Positions 34,881 through 42,694 of a stretch of 64,000 nucleotides of DNA are shown one piece after another. Position 1 is the stretch's first letter; each line of letters begins with the position of its first letter. Source of the stretch: Clostridia bacterium (GTDB taxonomy: Bacteria > Bacillota_A > Clostridia > Oscillospirales > CAG-272). The position numbers and the translations under genes are program-made. Below the pieces are notes generated by a model that worked only from the letters and a program-made list of their open reading frames with translations, did not search any database and was not told the origin of the DNA. The stretch covers positions 37,837 through 101,836 of the forward strand of contig JAFSUU010000095.1 of the NCBI GenBank assembly GCA_017445115.1, in the 5' to 3' direction.

Positions 34881-35966
34881 TTATTCGTTTGCGGTGAGAT
34901 ATCCTTTTCTGTAAAGGAGTTCCGCAATGAGTACCGCGCCGCCTGCCGCGCCGCGGAGCGTGTTGTGAGACAGACCGACGAATTTGTAGTCGAAATTGAC
35001 GTCTTCGCGGAGTCTGCCGACGGAAATTCCCATGCCGCCGTAAAGGTCGCGGTCGAGCGCCGCCTGCGGACGGTTGTCTTCTTCAAAGTAAGTGATGAAC
35101 TGTTTCGGTGCGTGAGGGAGCTCAAGAAGCTGAGGTACGCCCTTGAAATTCTTCCATTCGTCGATTATCGTGTCCCTCGGAGGTTTGTTTTCGAAATTGA
35201 CGAATACCGCCGCGGTGTGTCCGTCGGTGACGGGAACTCTGAGGCACTGAACGGAGATCTTCGGTTCCTCCGCCGCTCTGATGATGCCGCCCTTGACTTC
35301 GCCCCAGACCTTGAGGGGTTCGAGCTGGCTCTTCTCCTCTTCGCCCGAAATGAAGGGGATGAGGTTGTCGATCATTTCCGGCCATTCGCGGAAGGTCTTT
35401 CCCGAACCGCTGATCGCCTGATAGGTAGTGACTACAACTTCTTTGATACCGAATTTAAGAAGAGGAGTGAGCGCCGGAACGTAGCTCTGTATCGAGCAGT
35501 TGGGCTTTACGGCGATGAAACCGCGCTTCGTGCCGAGACGGAGTTTCTGGTGCTCGATGACTTCAAGATGGGAGTCGTTGATCTCCGGGATGACCATCGG
35601 GACGTCGTCCGTCCAGCGGTTCGCGGAGTTGTTCGAAATGACCGGTATCTCGGCTTTCGCATAAGCGGATTCGAGCGCCAGTATGTCGTCTTTATTCATA
35701 TTGACGGCGCAGAAAACGAAGTCGCACTTCGATTTCATCTCTTCAATGTTTTCGGCGTCGATGACAGTCATGTTTGCGACGTCTTCGGGAAGCTCCGCAT
35801 TCAGCTTCCATCTTCCCTCCACCGCCTTGCCGTAAGGGATTCCGGCGGAACGGGAGCTTGCCGCAAGAGCGGCGATCTCAAAATACGGGTGATCGTGGAG
35901 CAGTGTCACGAATCTCTGACCTACCATACCTGTGGCTCCGATAATACCCGCTTTCAGTTTGTTCAT
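34881..35966 (-). CDS. asd: Aspartate-semialdehyde dehydrogenase
   Basis: Reduces aspartyl phosphate to aspartate semialdehyde, the branch point to lysine, diaminopimelate, threonine and methionine. 361 residues. NADP motif GATGMVGQRF, catalytic Cys in KPNCSIQSY, substrate region TYQAISGSGK, and VPVTDGHTAAVFV. The KPNCSIQ form belongs to the archaeal/fungal-type branch, also common in Clostridia. Own promoter; no other lysine-pathway gene adjacent. Confidence 0.96.
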   Translation of the reverse strand: MNKLKAGIIGATGMVGQRFVTLLHDHPYFEIAALAASSRSAGIPYGKAVEGRWKLNAELPEDVANMTVIDAENIEEMKSKCDFVFCAVNMNKDDILALESAYAKAEIPVISNNSANRWTDDVPMVIPEINDSHLEVIEHQKLRLGTKRGFIAVKPNCSIQSYVPALTPLLKFGIKEVVVTTYQAISGSGKTFREWPEMIDNLIPFISGEEEKSQLEPLKVWGEVKGGIIRAAEEPKISVQCLRVPVTDGHTAAVFVNFENKPPRDTIIDEWKNFKGVPQLLELPHAPKQFITYFEEDNRPQAALDRDLYGGMGISVGRLREDVNFDYKFVGLSHNTLRGAAGGAVLIAELLYRKGYLTANE

Positions 35967-36049
35967 AATATCAACGCAGGGATCTTGATCCCAAATCCTT
36001 TCCCCGAGCGTAATCTGTCGGTTTTTGAATAATTATGCTATATGCTAAA

Positions 36050-36078
36050 AGTATATCACAGCGAGAGCGCTTTGTCAA
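36050..36078 (-). promoter_or_regulatory. Promoter of asd
   Basis: Minus strand TTGACA (36073-36078), 17-nt spacer, TATACT (36050-36055). The leader of about 75 bases ends in a short GGGATC-AA-GATCCC hairpin near 35974-35987; no lysine riboswitch is seen. Confidence 0.8.
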
Positions 36079-36177
36079 AGTGTTTTATGGTATTATTATA
36101 TACAAAATTGCCGGATGCCGCGACGCGGATATTGTAACGCTTTTCATAAATCTGAAACAGATATGGGAAAAATCGGA

Positions 36178-36206
36178 TTGACAGATCGAAAATATTAATA
36201 TATAAT
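36178..36206 (+). promoter_or_regulatory. Promoter of RpiR-like gene and downstream operon
   Basis: TTGACA (36178-36183), 17-nt spacer, TATAAT (36201-36206): perfect consensus, 43 bases before the ATG. Confidence 0.8.
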
Positions 36207-36248
36207 AAAAAGAGTATCAAAAAAATGAATAATAAGGGGGAACGCGTA

Positions 36249-37133
36249 ATGAGCCGCGACCTTATTGACCTTATCGAATCGGTATATCCCACTCTGTCAA
36301 AAGGGCAGAAAAGGATATCGGACTATATATTGAAGCATTATGACAAAGCCGCGTATATGACCGCGTCCAAGCTCGGCGAGGAAGTCGGGATATCGGAGTC
36401 TACGGTCGTGAGATACGCGAACGAACTCGGATATGAAGGATACCCCGAATTCCACACCGCGCTCCAGGAAACGCTCAGAATGAGACTCACCGCGGTACAG
36501 AGGATGGAAGTCACGGGAGACCGCATCTCCGATGAAAAAATACTCGACGAGGTGCTGACCTCCGACGCCGAAAGGATCAGAAAAACGCTTGAGAACGTCG
36601 ACAGAAAAGCGTTCGACAGAGCGATCGAGGCGCTGCTTTCCGCGCGCAGAATTTACACGATCGGCATGCGCTCTTCGTCTTCTCTCGCGGATTTTCTCAG
36701 CTATTATCTCTCTCTCGTCTTCGACGACGTGAGACGCGTCAGAACGACGAGCGGCAGCGAAGTCTTCGAACAGCTCATGAGGATCGACGAACGCGACGTG
36801 CTTATCGCCGTCAGCTTCCCGAGATATTCGACGAGGATAGTGTCGGCAGTCGACTATGCCGTCGCCGCCGGCGCGAAGGTAATATCCATTACCGACAGTA
36901 TAGCTTCCCCGATAGCGTCGGGAACATACGCGACTCTGACCGCAAGAAGCGACATGGTGTCGTTCGGCGATTCTCTCGTCGCGCCTCTCAGTATTATCAA
37001 CGCGATCATCGTCGCGATAGGTAAAAAGAAGAAGGACGAGATCTCAAAAACGCTCTCTACACTCGAGACGGTCTGGGAAGAGTACAACGTATACAACAAA
37101 GGTCCGGACGACCGTTCGCCGTCAAAAGAGTGA
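36249..37133 (+). CDS. Transcriptional regulator, RpiR/MurR family
   Basis: Sugar-phosphate-responsive regulator. 294 residues from the ATG behind AAGGGGG; an in-frame ATG 24 bases upstream lies before that site. N-terminal RpiR helix-turn-helix (TASKLGEEVGISESTVVRYA) and a C-terminal SIS domain at about 110-245 (RRIYTIGMRSSSSLADFLSYY, VSFPRYSTRIV, KVISITDS) that binds phosphosugars. First gene of a housekeeping operon with the next coding region one base away, an unusual place for a sugar regulator. Target genes unknown. Confidence 0.92.
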   Translation: MSRDLIDLIESVYPTLSKGQKRISDYILKHYDKAAYMTASKLGEEVGISESTVVRYANELGYEGYPEFHTALQETLRMRLTAVQRMEVTGDRISDEKILDEVLTSDAERIRKTLENVDRKAFDRAIEALLSARRIYTIGMRSSSSLADFLSYYLSLVFDDVRRVRTTSGSEVFEQLMRIDERDVLIAVSFPRYSTRIVSAVDYAVAAGAKVISITDSIASPIASGTYATLTARSDMVSFGDSLVAPLSIINAIIVAIGKKKKDEISKTLSTLETVWEEYNVYNKGPDDRSPSKE

Positions 37134-37134
37134 T

Positions 37135-39117
37135 ATGGAACCCGGAAAGAAAATGACGCGAGCAGGCAGCATAGCCGTGATCGGCGGCGGTCCCGCGGGG
37201 ATGACCGCGGCAATATTCGCCGCGAGAGCGGGAGCCGCAGTCACTCTTTACGAGCGAAACGAAAAGCTCGGCAAAAAGCTCCGCATCACCGGGAAGGGCA
37301 GATGCAACGTCACGAACGACTGCCAACCTGACGAGTTTCTGAAACACGTCACGAAGAACGAAAAGTTCCTTTTCAGCGCGATCTACGGCTTCACGCCCGC
37401 CGATGCAATGGCATTTTTCGAGGAGAGCGGGGTCCCGCTCAAAACGGAGAGGGGAAGAAGAGTTTTTCCCGTGTCGGACAAGGCGTACGATATTGCTGAG
37501 GCATTTGTCAAAAACGTAAAGGCGCTCGGCGTCGAGGTCATACGCGAAAGAGTTAAGGGGATCGTGACCGAAAACGGCGAGGCAATCGGCGTCATCACCG
37601 GCGGTATAAGGCGCCACGCCGCGGTCATCGTCGCCACGGGAGGGCTGTCATATCCGCTGACCGGATCGACCGGAGACGGTTATGCATTTGCCGAAAAAGC
37701 CGGACTCTCAGTTACGCCGAGGAAACCGTCGCTCGTTCCGATAGTCACGAAAGAGGATTTTTCGGAGCTTTCGGGGCTGACGCTTAAAAACGTCACGCTG
37801 ACCGTGAAAGACAAGAACAGCGGAAAGACGGTGTTCTCCGAGATGGGCGAGCTTCTCTTTACGCATTTCGGCGTTTCGGGACCGCTCGTGCTCTCGGCTT
37901 CGTCTCACATGACGGCAAAGGAGCCGCGCGACTATGAAATGTCGGTAGACCTCAAGCCCGCGCTCCCGAATGAAGAGCTTGACGCAAGGATACTCTCCGA
38001 TTTTTCGAAATATTCGAACCGCGATTTCATAAACGCGCTCGGAGATCTTCTTCCGCAAAAGCTGATATCTTTCGTCGTGGATGCGTCCGGCATCCCCCCG
38101 AGGATAAAAGTCAACTCGGTCACAAAAGAGATGAGGCGCTCGCTCGTCGCCGCGCTGAAAAATTTTGCGATCACTCCGGTAATAGCGAGACCGATCGACG
38201 AGGCGATAGTCACCTGCGGCGGTATCGACGTGAAAGAGCTCTCGCCGAAGACGATGGAGAGCAAAAAGATAAAAAGACTGTTTTTTGCCGGAGAGGTGAT
38301 CGACGTCGACGCCTACACCGGAGGATATAATCTTCAGATAGCGTATTCCACCGGCGCGCTTGCCGGAGGCGCCGCGGCGAAGCTTTACGGAGCGCCGGGC
38401 GATGATACAACGACTGAACATAAGAAAAGAGGGACGGATATGAGAATTGCCATCGACGGACTCAGCGGAGTGGGAAAGAGCACATACGCAAAAATAATTG
38501 CGAAAGATTACGGTATAGTTTACGTCGACACCGGCGCGCTTTACCGCGCTGTAGGACTCTTCGCGTTCAGAGCGGGCGCCGATCCGAAGAGCGAGGAAGC
38601 GGTCGTGCCCCTTCTCGACGGACTGAAAATATCCCTTGAATACAAAGACGGCGCGCAGTGCGTCATAATGAACGGCGAGGACGTCTCGGGGCTCATCCGC
38701 ACGCCGGAGATCTCGATGTACGCGTCTGCGGTCTCGGCGCTTCCCCCGGTAAGAGAATTCCTTCTCGGCATTCAGCGCGAGATGGTCGACCGCGGAAACG
38801 TCATTATGGACGGCAGAGATATAGGCACGGTCATCATGCCGAACGCCGATTTCAAATTTTTCGTCACCGCGTCTAACGAAGTAAGAGCGGAGCGCAGATA
38901 CAAGGAGCTGCTCGGCAAGGGCGTTGAATGCAGCTACGAGCAGATACTCGCCGAGATCGTCGAGCGCGACGAGAACGACAGAAACCGCGCCGTAGCGCCC
39001 GCAGTGCCTGCTGACGACGCCGTTATAATCGACAATTCATATCTCACCATAGAGGAATCCGTCGACGCCATCAAAAAGGTGATCGAGGCGGGGACCGAAA
39101 AGCCGGAAAACGAGTAA
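37135..39117 (+). CDS. Fusion of BaiN/HI0933-like flavoprotein and cytidylate kinase
   Basis: 660 residues with no stop between two normally separate proteins. Residues 1-425: FAD/NAD(P)-binding BaiN/HI0933 family oxidoreductase (VIGGGPAGMTAAIFAARAGA, KGRCNVTN, ATGGLSYPLTGSTGDGY, C-terminal FFAGEVIDVDAYTGGYNLQ). Linker GDDTTTEHKKRGTD. Residues 436-660: complete CMP kinase (P-loop IDGLSGVGKST, DTGALYRAVG, VIMDGRDIGTVIMP, ERDENDRNRAVAP), which phosphorylates CMP/dCMP. Residue 436 is a Met (ATG at 38440) with GAGGG six bases upstream, so free Cmk could also be made. In related genomes these genes are adjacent; fusion appears to be loss of the stop. Confidence 0.9.
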   Translation: MEPGKKMTRAGSIAVIGGGPAGMTAAIFAARAGAAVTLYERNEKLGKKLRITGKGRCNVTNDCQPDEFLKHVTKNEKFLFSAIYGFTPADAMAFFEESGVPLKTERGRRVFPVSDKAYDIAEAFVKNVKALGVEVIRERVKGIVTENGEAIGVITGGIRRHAAVIVATGGLSYPLTGSTGDGYAFAEKAGLSVTPRKPSLVPIVTKEDFSELSGLTLKNVTLTVKDKNSGKTVFSEMGELLFTHFGVSGPLVLSASSHMTAKEPRDYEMSVDLKPALPNEELDARILSDFSKYSNRDFINALGDLLPQKLISFVVDASGIPPRIKVNSVTKEMRRSLVAALKNFAITPVIARPIDEAIVTCGGIDVKELSPKTMESKKIKRLFFAGEVIDVDAYTGGYNLQIAYSTGALAGGAAAKLYGAPGDDTTTEHKKRGTDMRIAIDGLSGVGKSTYAKIIAKDYGIVYVDTGALYRAVGLFAFRAGADPKSEEAVVPLLDGLKISLEYKDGAQCVIMNGEDVSGLIRTPEISMYASAVSALPPVREFLLGIQREMVDRGNVIMDGRDIGTVIMPNADFKFFVTASNEVRAERRYKELLGKGVECSYEQILAEIVERDENDRNRAVAPAVPADDAVIIDNSYLTIEESVDAIKKVIEAGTEKPENE

Positions 39118-39142
39118 AAAACGGAAAAAAGAGGATAAAGCG

Positions 39143-39799
39143 ATGATTTTCTATCGCGTCGCAAAATTTATATGCGCTCCTTTCGTCCGGCTGATTTTCC
39201 GCGTGAAGATCACCGGAAAAGAGAACTTCCCGAAGGAGGGCGGTTATCTCGTGTGCCCGAATCACACGAGTCTTGCCGACGTCGTCGTTCTTGCGGCGTC
39301 GTTCAAACGCCTTCTGATGTTCATGGCGAAGAAGGAGCTTTTTAAGTCTAAAATTTTCGGGTGGCTCATCAGAAAACTCGGCGCGTTCCCGGTCGACCGC
39401 GGCGGAGCGGACGTCGGAGCGATCAAAAACGCTATTTCGCTGATCGAACAGGGACAGCTCGTCAACATCTTTCCTCAGGGGACAAGGCGTTCCGGCGTCG
39501 ATCCTTCGACAACAAGGATAAAGTCCGGCGTCGGGATGATCGCCTGTCACACGAAGTGCGGAGTCATTCCCGTTTTCATCAAGGCGAAGGACAATCATCT
39601 CAAAGCGTTCCGCAGAAACGAGCTGATAATCGGCAAGCCGATAGAGTATGAGGAATTCGGCTTTTCCGGCGACGGCAAAGAGGATTACGACCGCGCGGCG
39701 AGGATGATCTTTTCAAGGGTATGCGAGCTCGGCGGATACGAATATCCGGCGCCAAAAAATGCGGAAGGCGAGCATTTGCAGGAGAATAAAAACAGTTGA
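39143..39799 (+). CDS. plsC: 1-acyl-sn-glycerol-3-phosphate acyltransferase
   Basis: Makes phosphatidic acid for membrane phospholipids. 218 residues. Acyltransferase block I NHTSLAD (HxxxxD) and block III-like FPQGTRR (usually FPEGTRS, so Gln replaces Glu), with an N-terminal hydrophobic membrane-associated segment. 25 bases after the Cmk domain; start behind AGAGGA. The cmk-plsC-ispH-rpsA order is typical of Clostridia. Confidence 0.93.
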   Translation: MIFYRVAKFICAPFVRLIFRVKITGKENFPKEGGYLVCPNHTSLADVVVLAASFKRLLMFMAKKELFKSKIFGWLIRKLGAFPVDRGGADVGAIKNAISLIEQGQLVNIFPQGTRRSGVDPSTTRIKSGVGMIACHTKCGVIPVFIKAKDNHLKAFRRNELIIGKPIEYEEFGFSGDGKEDYDRAARMIFSRVCELGGYEYPAPKNAEGEHLQENKNS

Positions 39800-39821
39800 C
39801 GTTTTCTGAAAGGAGACGACC

Positions 39822-42089
39822 GTGATCACAGTCGCTGAGCACGTGGGATTTTGCTTCGGAGTGAAACGCGCGACAGACGCCGTTGAAAGCAAGCTCGCGT
39901 CGCCTGACAAGGGCACTATTTTCACACTCGGAAAGCTGATCCACAACGACGGATACAACAGATCGCTCGCCGGAAAGGGAGTCGTCGAGATCTCGTCGGA
40001 CGACCTGCCGGAAATTGCAAAGCGCGCCGCCGCGGGCGAAAAGATCACCGTGGTGGTCCGCGCGCACGGAGAGATAAAAGAAACTCTCGATATTCTTCGG
40101 GAACTTGACGCGAAATTTGAGAATTTCGAGCTTCTCGACTGCACCTGCCCGTACGTCAGCAAGGTGAGACGCATCGCAAAAGAAAACTCCGGCGAGGGAA
40201 AACTTTTCATACTTCTCGGCGCAAAAGAGCACCCCGAAGTGCGCGGAATCATGAGTTGTCTTGCCGGGCGCGGAGAGGTTTTTTCGGACGCGGAAGAATT
40301 CGAGAACTGGGCTTATAGTCACAATGACGAAAAAGAAGCCGAAAAATTAGGCAAATTGCAGATCAGCATTGCCGCGCAGACCACGCAAAACCTCTCGGAG
40401 TGGAAAAAAACTTTAAAAATTGCGAAAAAAGTATATACAAACCCGTTTATTTTTGATACAATATGTAATGTTACTGAAGAAAGGCAGGCTGAAGCGGAAC
40501 GCCTTGCGAGAGAGTCCGACGCCGTCATAGTCATCGGAAGCAAGTACAGTTCGAACACAAAGAAACTGTACGATATCTGCAAAGCGATATTGCCGCAGAC
40601 GTATCTTATCGAGAACGCCGCCGAACTTCGTAGTGTAAAACTCCCGCAGTCCGGGAATACAGCAGTCACTGCCGGCGCTTCGACGCCGTTAAGTGTAATA
40701 CAGGAGGTAGAACAAACCATGAATGAGCAAATCACAGAAAACTTTGAGGAGATGCTCGACGCTTCCATGAAAACATTAAATCCAGGAGATGTAGTCGTTG
40801 GTGTTATCACATCAATTTCGCAGAATGAGATACATTTGGATCTCGGTGCCAAGACGACCGGTGTAATCGTACACGAAAAGCTAACTGACGACCCGTCGGC
40901 TAAGCTGGATGAACTGTTTAAGGTTGGCGACGAGATCAAGGCAAAGGTCATCAAGGTCAGCGATATCGAAGGAATCGCTATGCTTGACAAGACGAGAGTT
41001 GACTCTGACGGAAACTGGCTCGCGATTGTTGACGCGGCAAATTCCGGCGAGATCCTCGAAGGCAAGATCGTCGACGCTGTCAAAGGCGGCGTCATCGCAA
41101 CGGTAAAATCCGTTCGCATCTTTATCCCCGCTTCTCTTACGGGACTTCCGAAGGGATCGACAGACGATGAGCTCCGCGCGCTCGTAGGCACGACGCAGAA
41201 ATTCAAGGTCATCGAGATCAAAGAAGACAGAAAGAGAGCTCTCGGCTCCATCCGCGCCGTTCAGAGAGAAGAGCGCCGCGCTAAAGAGGCCGCTTTCTGG
41301 GATCAGGTCGAAGTCGGCCAGATCTATGAAGGAGCTGTCAAGAGCCTTACCAACTACGGCGCGTTCGTCGATCTCGGCGAGGGCGTTGACGGCATGGTAC
41401 ATATGTCCGAGCTTTCGTGGCGCCGTATCCGTCATCCTTCCGAAGTCGTCGCTGTCGGCGACGTCATCAAGGTGTTCGTAAAGGGCGTTGACAAAGAGAA
41501 GAAGAGAATCTCTCTCGGATACAAGACCGAGGAATCCGATCCCTGGTACATCTTCACTCACAAGTACGCGCTCGGCGACGTTGCAAAGGTCAAGATCGTA
41601 TCCCTGATGCAGTTCGGCGCTTTCGCGGAAGTAGTTCCCGGCGCTGACGGACTTATCCACATCAGCCAGATCACGGATCACAAGATCGCCGCTCCCGCAG
41701 AGGTACTTCACGTCGGTGACGAAGTCGACGCAAAGATCGTCGGCATCGACAACGACAACCGCAAGATCAGCCTTTCCATCCGCGCTCTCATCGAGCCGAA
41801 GGAAGAGGAAAAAACTGAAGAGGCTCCCGCAGAGGAAGCCGCTCCCGCCGTTTTCTCGACAGACGATCCCGCTTCCTACGCTGATTTCGGCGTAGAGGAA
41901 GAGGAGAAGGCTGCTATCTCCGAGAAAGTCGAAGAGGTCAAAGAGGCTGTAGCTGAAAAGATCGAAGAGGTCAAAGAAGCGGTCGAAGAAAAAGTCGAGG
42001 AAGTAAAGGAAGCTGTCAAAGAAAAGGTCAAGAGAACCAAGAAGGCGGCTGAAAAAACCGAAAAAGCTCCCGAGACGGAAGAAAAATAA
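39822..42089 (+). CDS. Fused HMBPP reductase (IspH) and ribosomal protein S1
   Basis: 755 residues. Residues 1-285: IspH, last enzyme of the MEP isoprenoid pathway, with cluster-ligand cysteines in GFCFGVKRA, DCTCPYVSK and CNVTEERQAE. From about residue 300: four S1 RNA-binding domains (beginning NPGDVVVGVITSI, GEILEGKIVDAV, GQIYEGAVKSLTNYGAFVD, GDVAKVKIVSLMQFGAF). The last 90 residues are an acidic then helical Lys/Glu tail built on EKVEEVKEAV repeats. GTG start behind GGAG. The fusion is known in Clostridia. An internal ATG (40719) has AGGAGG 11 bases upstream, so separate S1 synthesis is possible. Confidence 0.96.
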   Translation: MITVAEHVGFCFGVKRATDAVESKLASPDKGTIFTLGKLIHNDGYNRSLAGKGVVEISSDDLPEIAKRAAAGEKITVVVRAHGEIKETLDILRELDAKFENFELLDCTCPYVSKVRRIAKENSGEGKLFILLGAKEHPEVRGIMSCLAGRGEVFSDAEEFENWAYSHNDEKEAEKLGKLQISIAAQTTQNLSEWKKTLKIAKKVYTNPFIFDTICNVTEERQAEAERLARESDAVIVIGSKYSSNTKKLYDICKAILPQTYLIENAAELRSVKLPQSGNTAVTAGASTPLSVIQEVEQTMNEQITENFEEMLDASMKTLNPGDVVVGVITSISQNEIHLDLGAKTTGVIVHEKLTDDPSAKLDELFKVGDEIKAKVIKVSDIEGIAMLDKTRVDSDGNWLAIVDAANSGEILEGKIVDAVKGGVIATVKSVRIFIPASLTGLPKGSTDDELRALVGTTQKFKVIEIKEDRKRALGSIRAVQREERRAKEAAFWDQVEVGQIYEGAVKSLTNYGAFVDLGEGVDGMVHMSELSWRRIRHPSEVVAVGDVIKVFVKGVDKEKKRISLGYKTEESDPWYIFTHKYALGDVAKVKIVSLMQFGAFAEVVPGADGLIHISQITDHKIAAPAEVLHVGDEVDAKIVGIDNDNRKISLSIRALIEPKEEEKTEEAPAEEAAPAVFSTDDPASYADFGVEEEEKAAISEKVEEVKEAVAEKIEEVKEAVEEKVEEVKEAVKEKVKRTKKAAEKTEKAPETEEK

Positions 42090-42103
42090 TTTCGTATCAC
42101 ATC

Positions 42104-42129
42104 GCTCCCCGTGAAAACGGGGAGCTTTT
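42104..42129 (+). terminator. Intrinsic terminator after ispH-rpsA
   Basis: GCTCCCCG (42104-42111) pairs with CGGGGAGC (42118-42125), followed by TTTTG. Confidence 0.88.
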
Positions 42130-42166
42130 GTATATAGGAAAAAATATAAAAAATCGGTAAAAGCAC

Positions 42167-42195
42167 TTGACAAGCGGATTTATTTTTGCTATACT
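42167..42195 (+). promoter_or_regulatory. Promoter of tRNA-Gln
   Basis: TTGACA (42167-42172), 17-nt spacer, TATACT (42190-42195), 21 bases before the mature tRNA. Confidence 0.82.
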
Positions 42196-42216
42196 TTACT
42201 TCGTTCGAAGGAACGT

Positions 42217-42290
42217 TGCGGAATTGTGTAAGGGTAGCACGACAGACTCTGACTCTGTTTGTCTGGGTTCAAATCCTAGTTCCGCAGCCA
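42217..42290 (+). tRNA. tRNA-Gln (anticodon CTG)
   Basis: Acceptor TGCGGAA/TTCCGCA, anticodon stem ACAGA/TCTGT with loop CTCTGAC (anticodon CTG at 42249-42251), T-arm CTGGG-TTCAAAT-CCTAG, and encoded 3' GCCA. A reduced four-pair D-stem includes a G-U. All standard arms form. Single-gene transcript with its own promoter and terminator. A CTG-reading tRNA is expected beside a TTG-reading one elsewhere in a GC-rich genome. Confidence 0.95.
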
Positions 42291-42339
42291 ACAAAAAAGC
42301 AGTGATTTGTTTTGCAAATCACTGCTTTTTTGTTGGCTG
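42285..42339 (+). terminator. Terminator overlapping the tRNA-Gln 3' end
   Basis: A perfect 25-bp inverted repeat (42285-42309 and 42315-42339) with complementary A6 and T6 tracts. The left arm begins inside the tRNA (its last bases CAGCCA), so full pairing would compete with the acceptor stem until the precursor is cut. Confidence 0.85.
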
Positions 42340-42341
42340 TG

Positions 42342-42551
42342 TTTGTGTCCGCAGGACACAACATCGTTTTCCGCGCAAGCGGAAACAAAAATGATAATAC
42401 TTGCAATTACCCGAAAAGAAGCCCTCTTTCCGCGGACACAAAACGATGTTGCACTTCGTGCAAACGATGTTACGCCGTTAGCGTAAACGATGTGCTCCTT
42501 CGGAGCAACGATGTTGCGGCTTCCGCCGCAAACGTATTGCGCTTCGCGCAA
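42342..42551. repeat. Hairpin-spacer array 3 (spacer AACGATGT)
   Basis: One reversed spacer AACATCGTT at 42360, then AACGATGT at 42442, 42463, 42486 and 42507, and a decayed copy at 42531. Stems between them differ but share TTC/TTCG caps: TTGCAC-TTC-GTGCAA, TGCTCC-TTC-GGAGCA, TTGCGC-TTC-GCGCAA, plus TTACGC/GCGTAA and TTGCGGC/GCCGCAA. The arm TTTGTGTCCGC (42342-42352) can pair with GCGGACACAAA (42432-42442) or form the local hairpin TGTGTCC-GCA-GGACACA. It follows the tRNA terminator. No gene recognised. Confidence 0.85.
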
Positions 42552-42620
42552 ACTTATGGTATCATATCTGTAAGCGAGGTGATATTTATGAAAGAAGATA
42601 AGGAGCTTTTTCTTTTTCCA

Positions 42621-42649
42621 TTGAAAAGGAGTTCGCTTTCTGCTATAAT
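42621..42649 (+). promoter_or_regulatory. Promoter of M13 peptidase gene
   Basis: TTGAAA (42621-42626), 17-nt spacer, TATAAT (42644-42649) with a TG just before the -10; 45 bases before the ATG, which follows GGAGG. Confidence 0.78.
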
Positions 42650-42694
42650 AATAAAGTAATGCTTTGAGAAAACAATTATCCGGAGGTATGAAAA

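Noticed and set aside
35967..36049. Lysine riboswitch or T-box in the asd leader
   Set aside because: The leader is only about 75 nt, with just a short GGGATC/GATCCC hairpin; neither the large lysine aptamer nor a T-box core is present.
42312..42551. Coding potential across array 3
   Set aside because: Frames here are made of repeated short stem and spacer sequence with no start signal and no protein-like pattern.
42588..42659. 23-codon ORF (MKEDKELFLF...) behind GAGGT, upstream of the M13 peptidase
   Set aside because: The ribosome-binding site is good, but the M13 promoter (TTGAAA/TATAAT) lies inside the ORF, so most transcripts would not contain it, and no conservation can be tested here.
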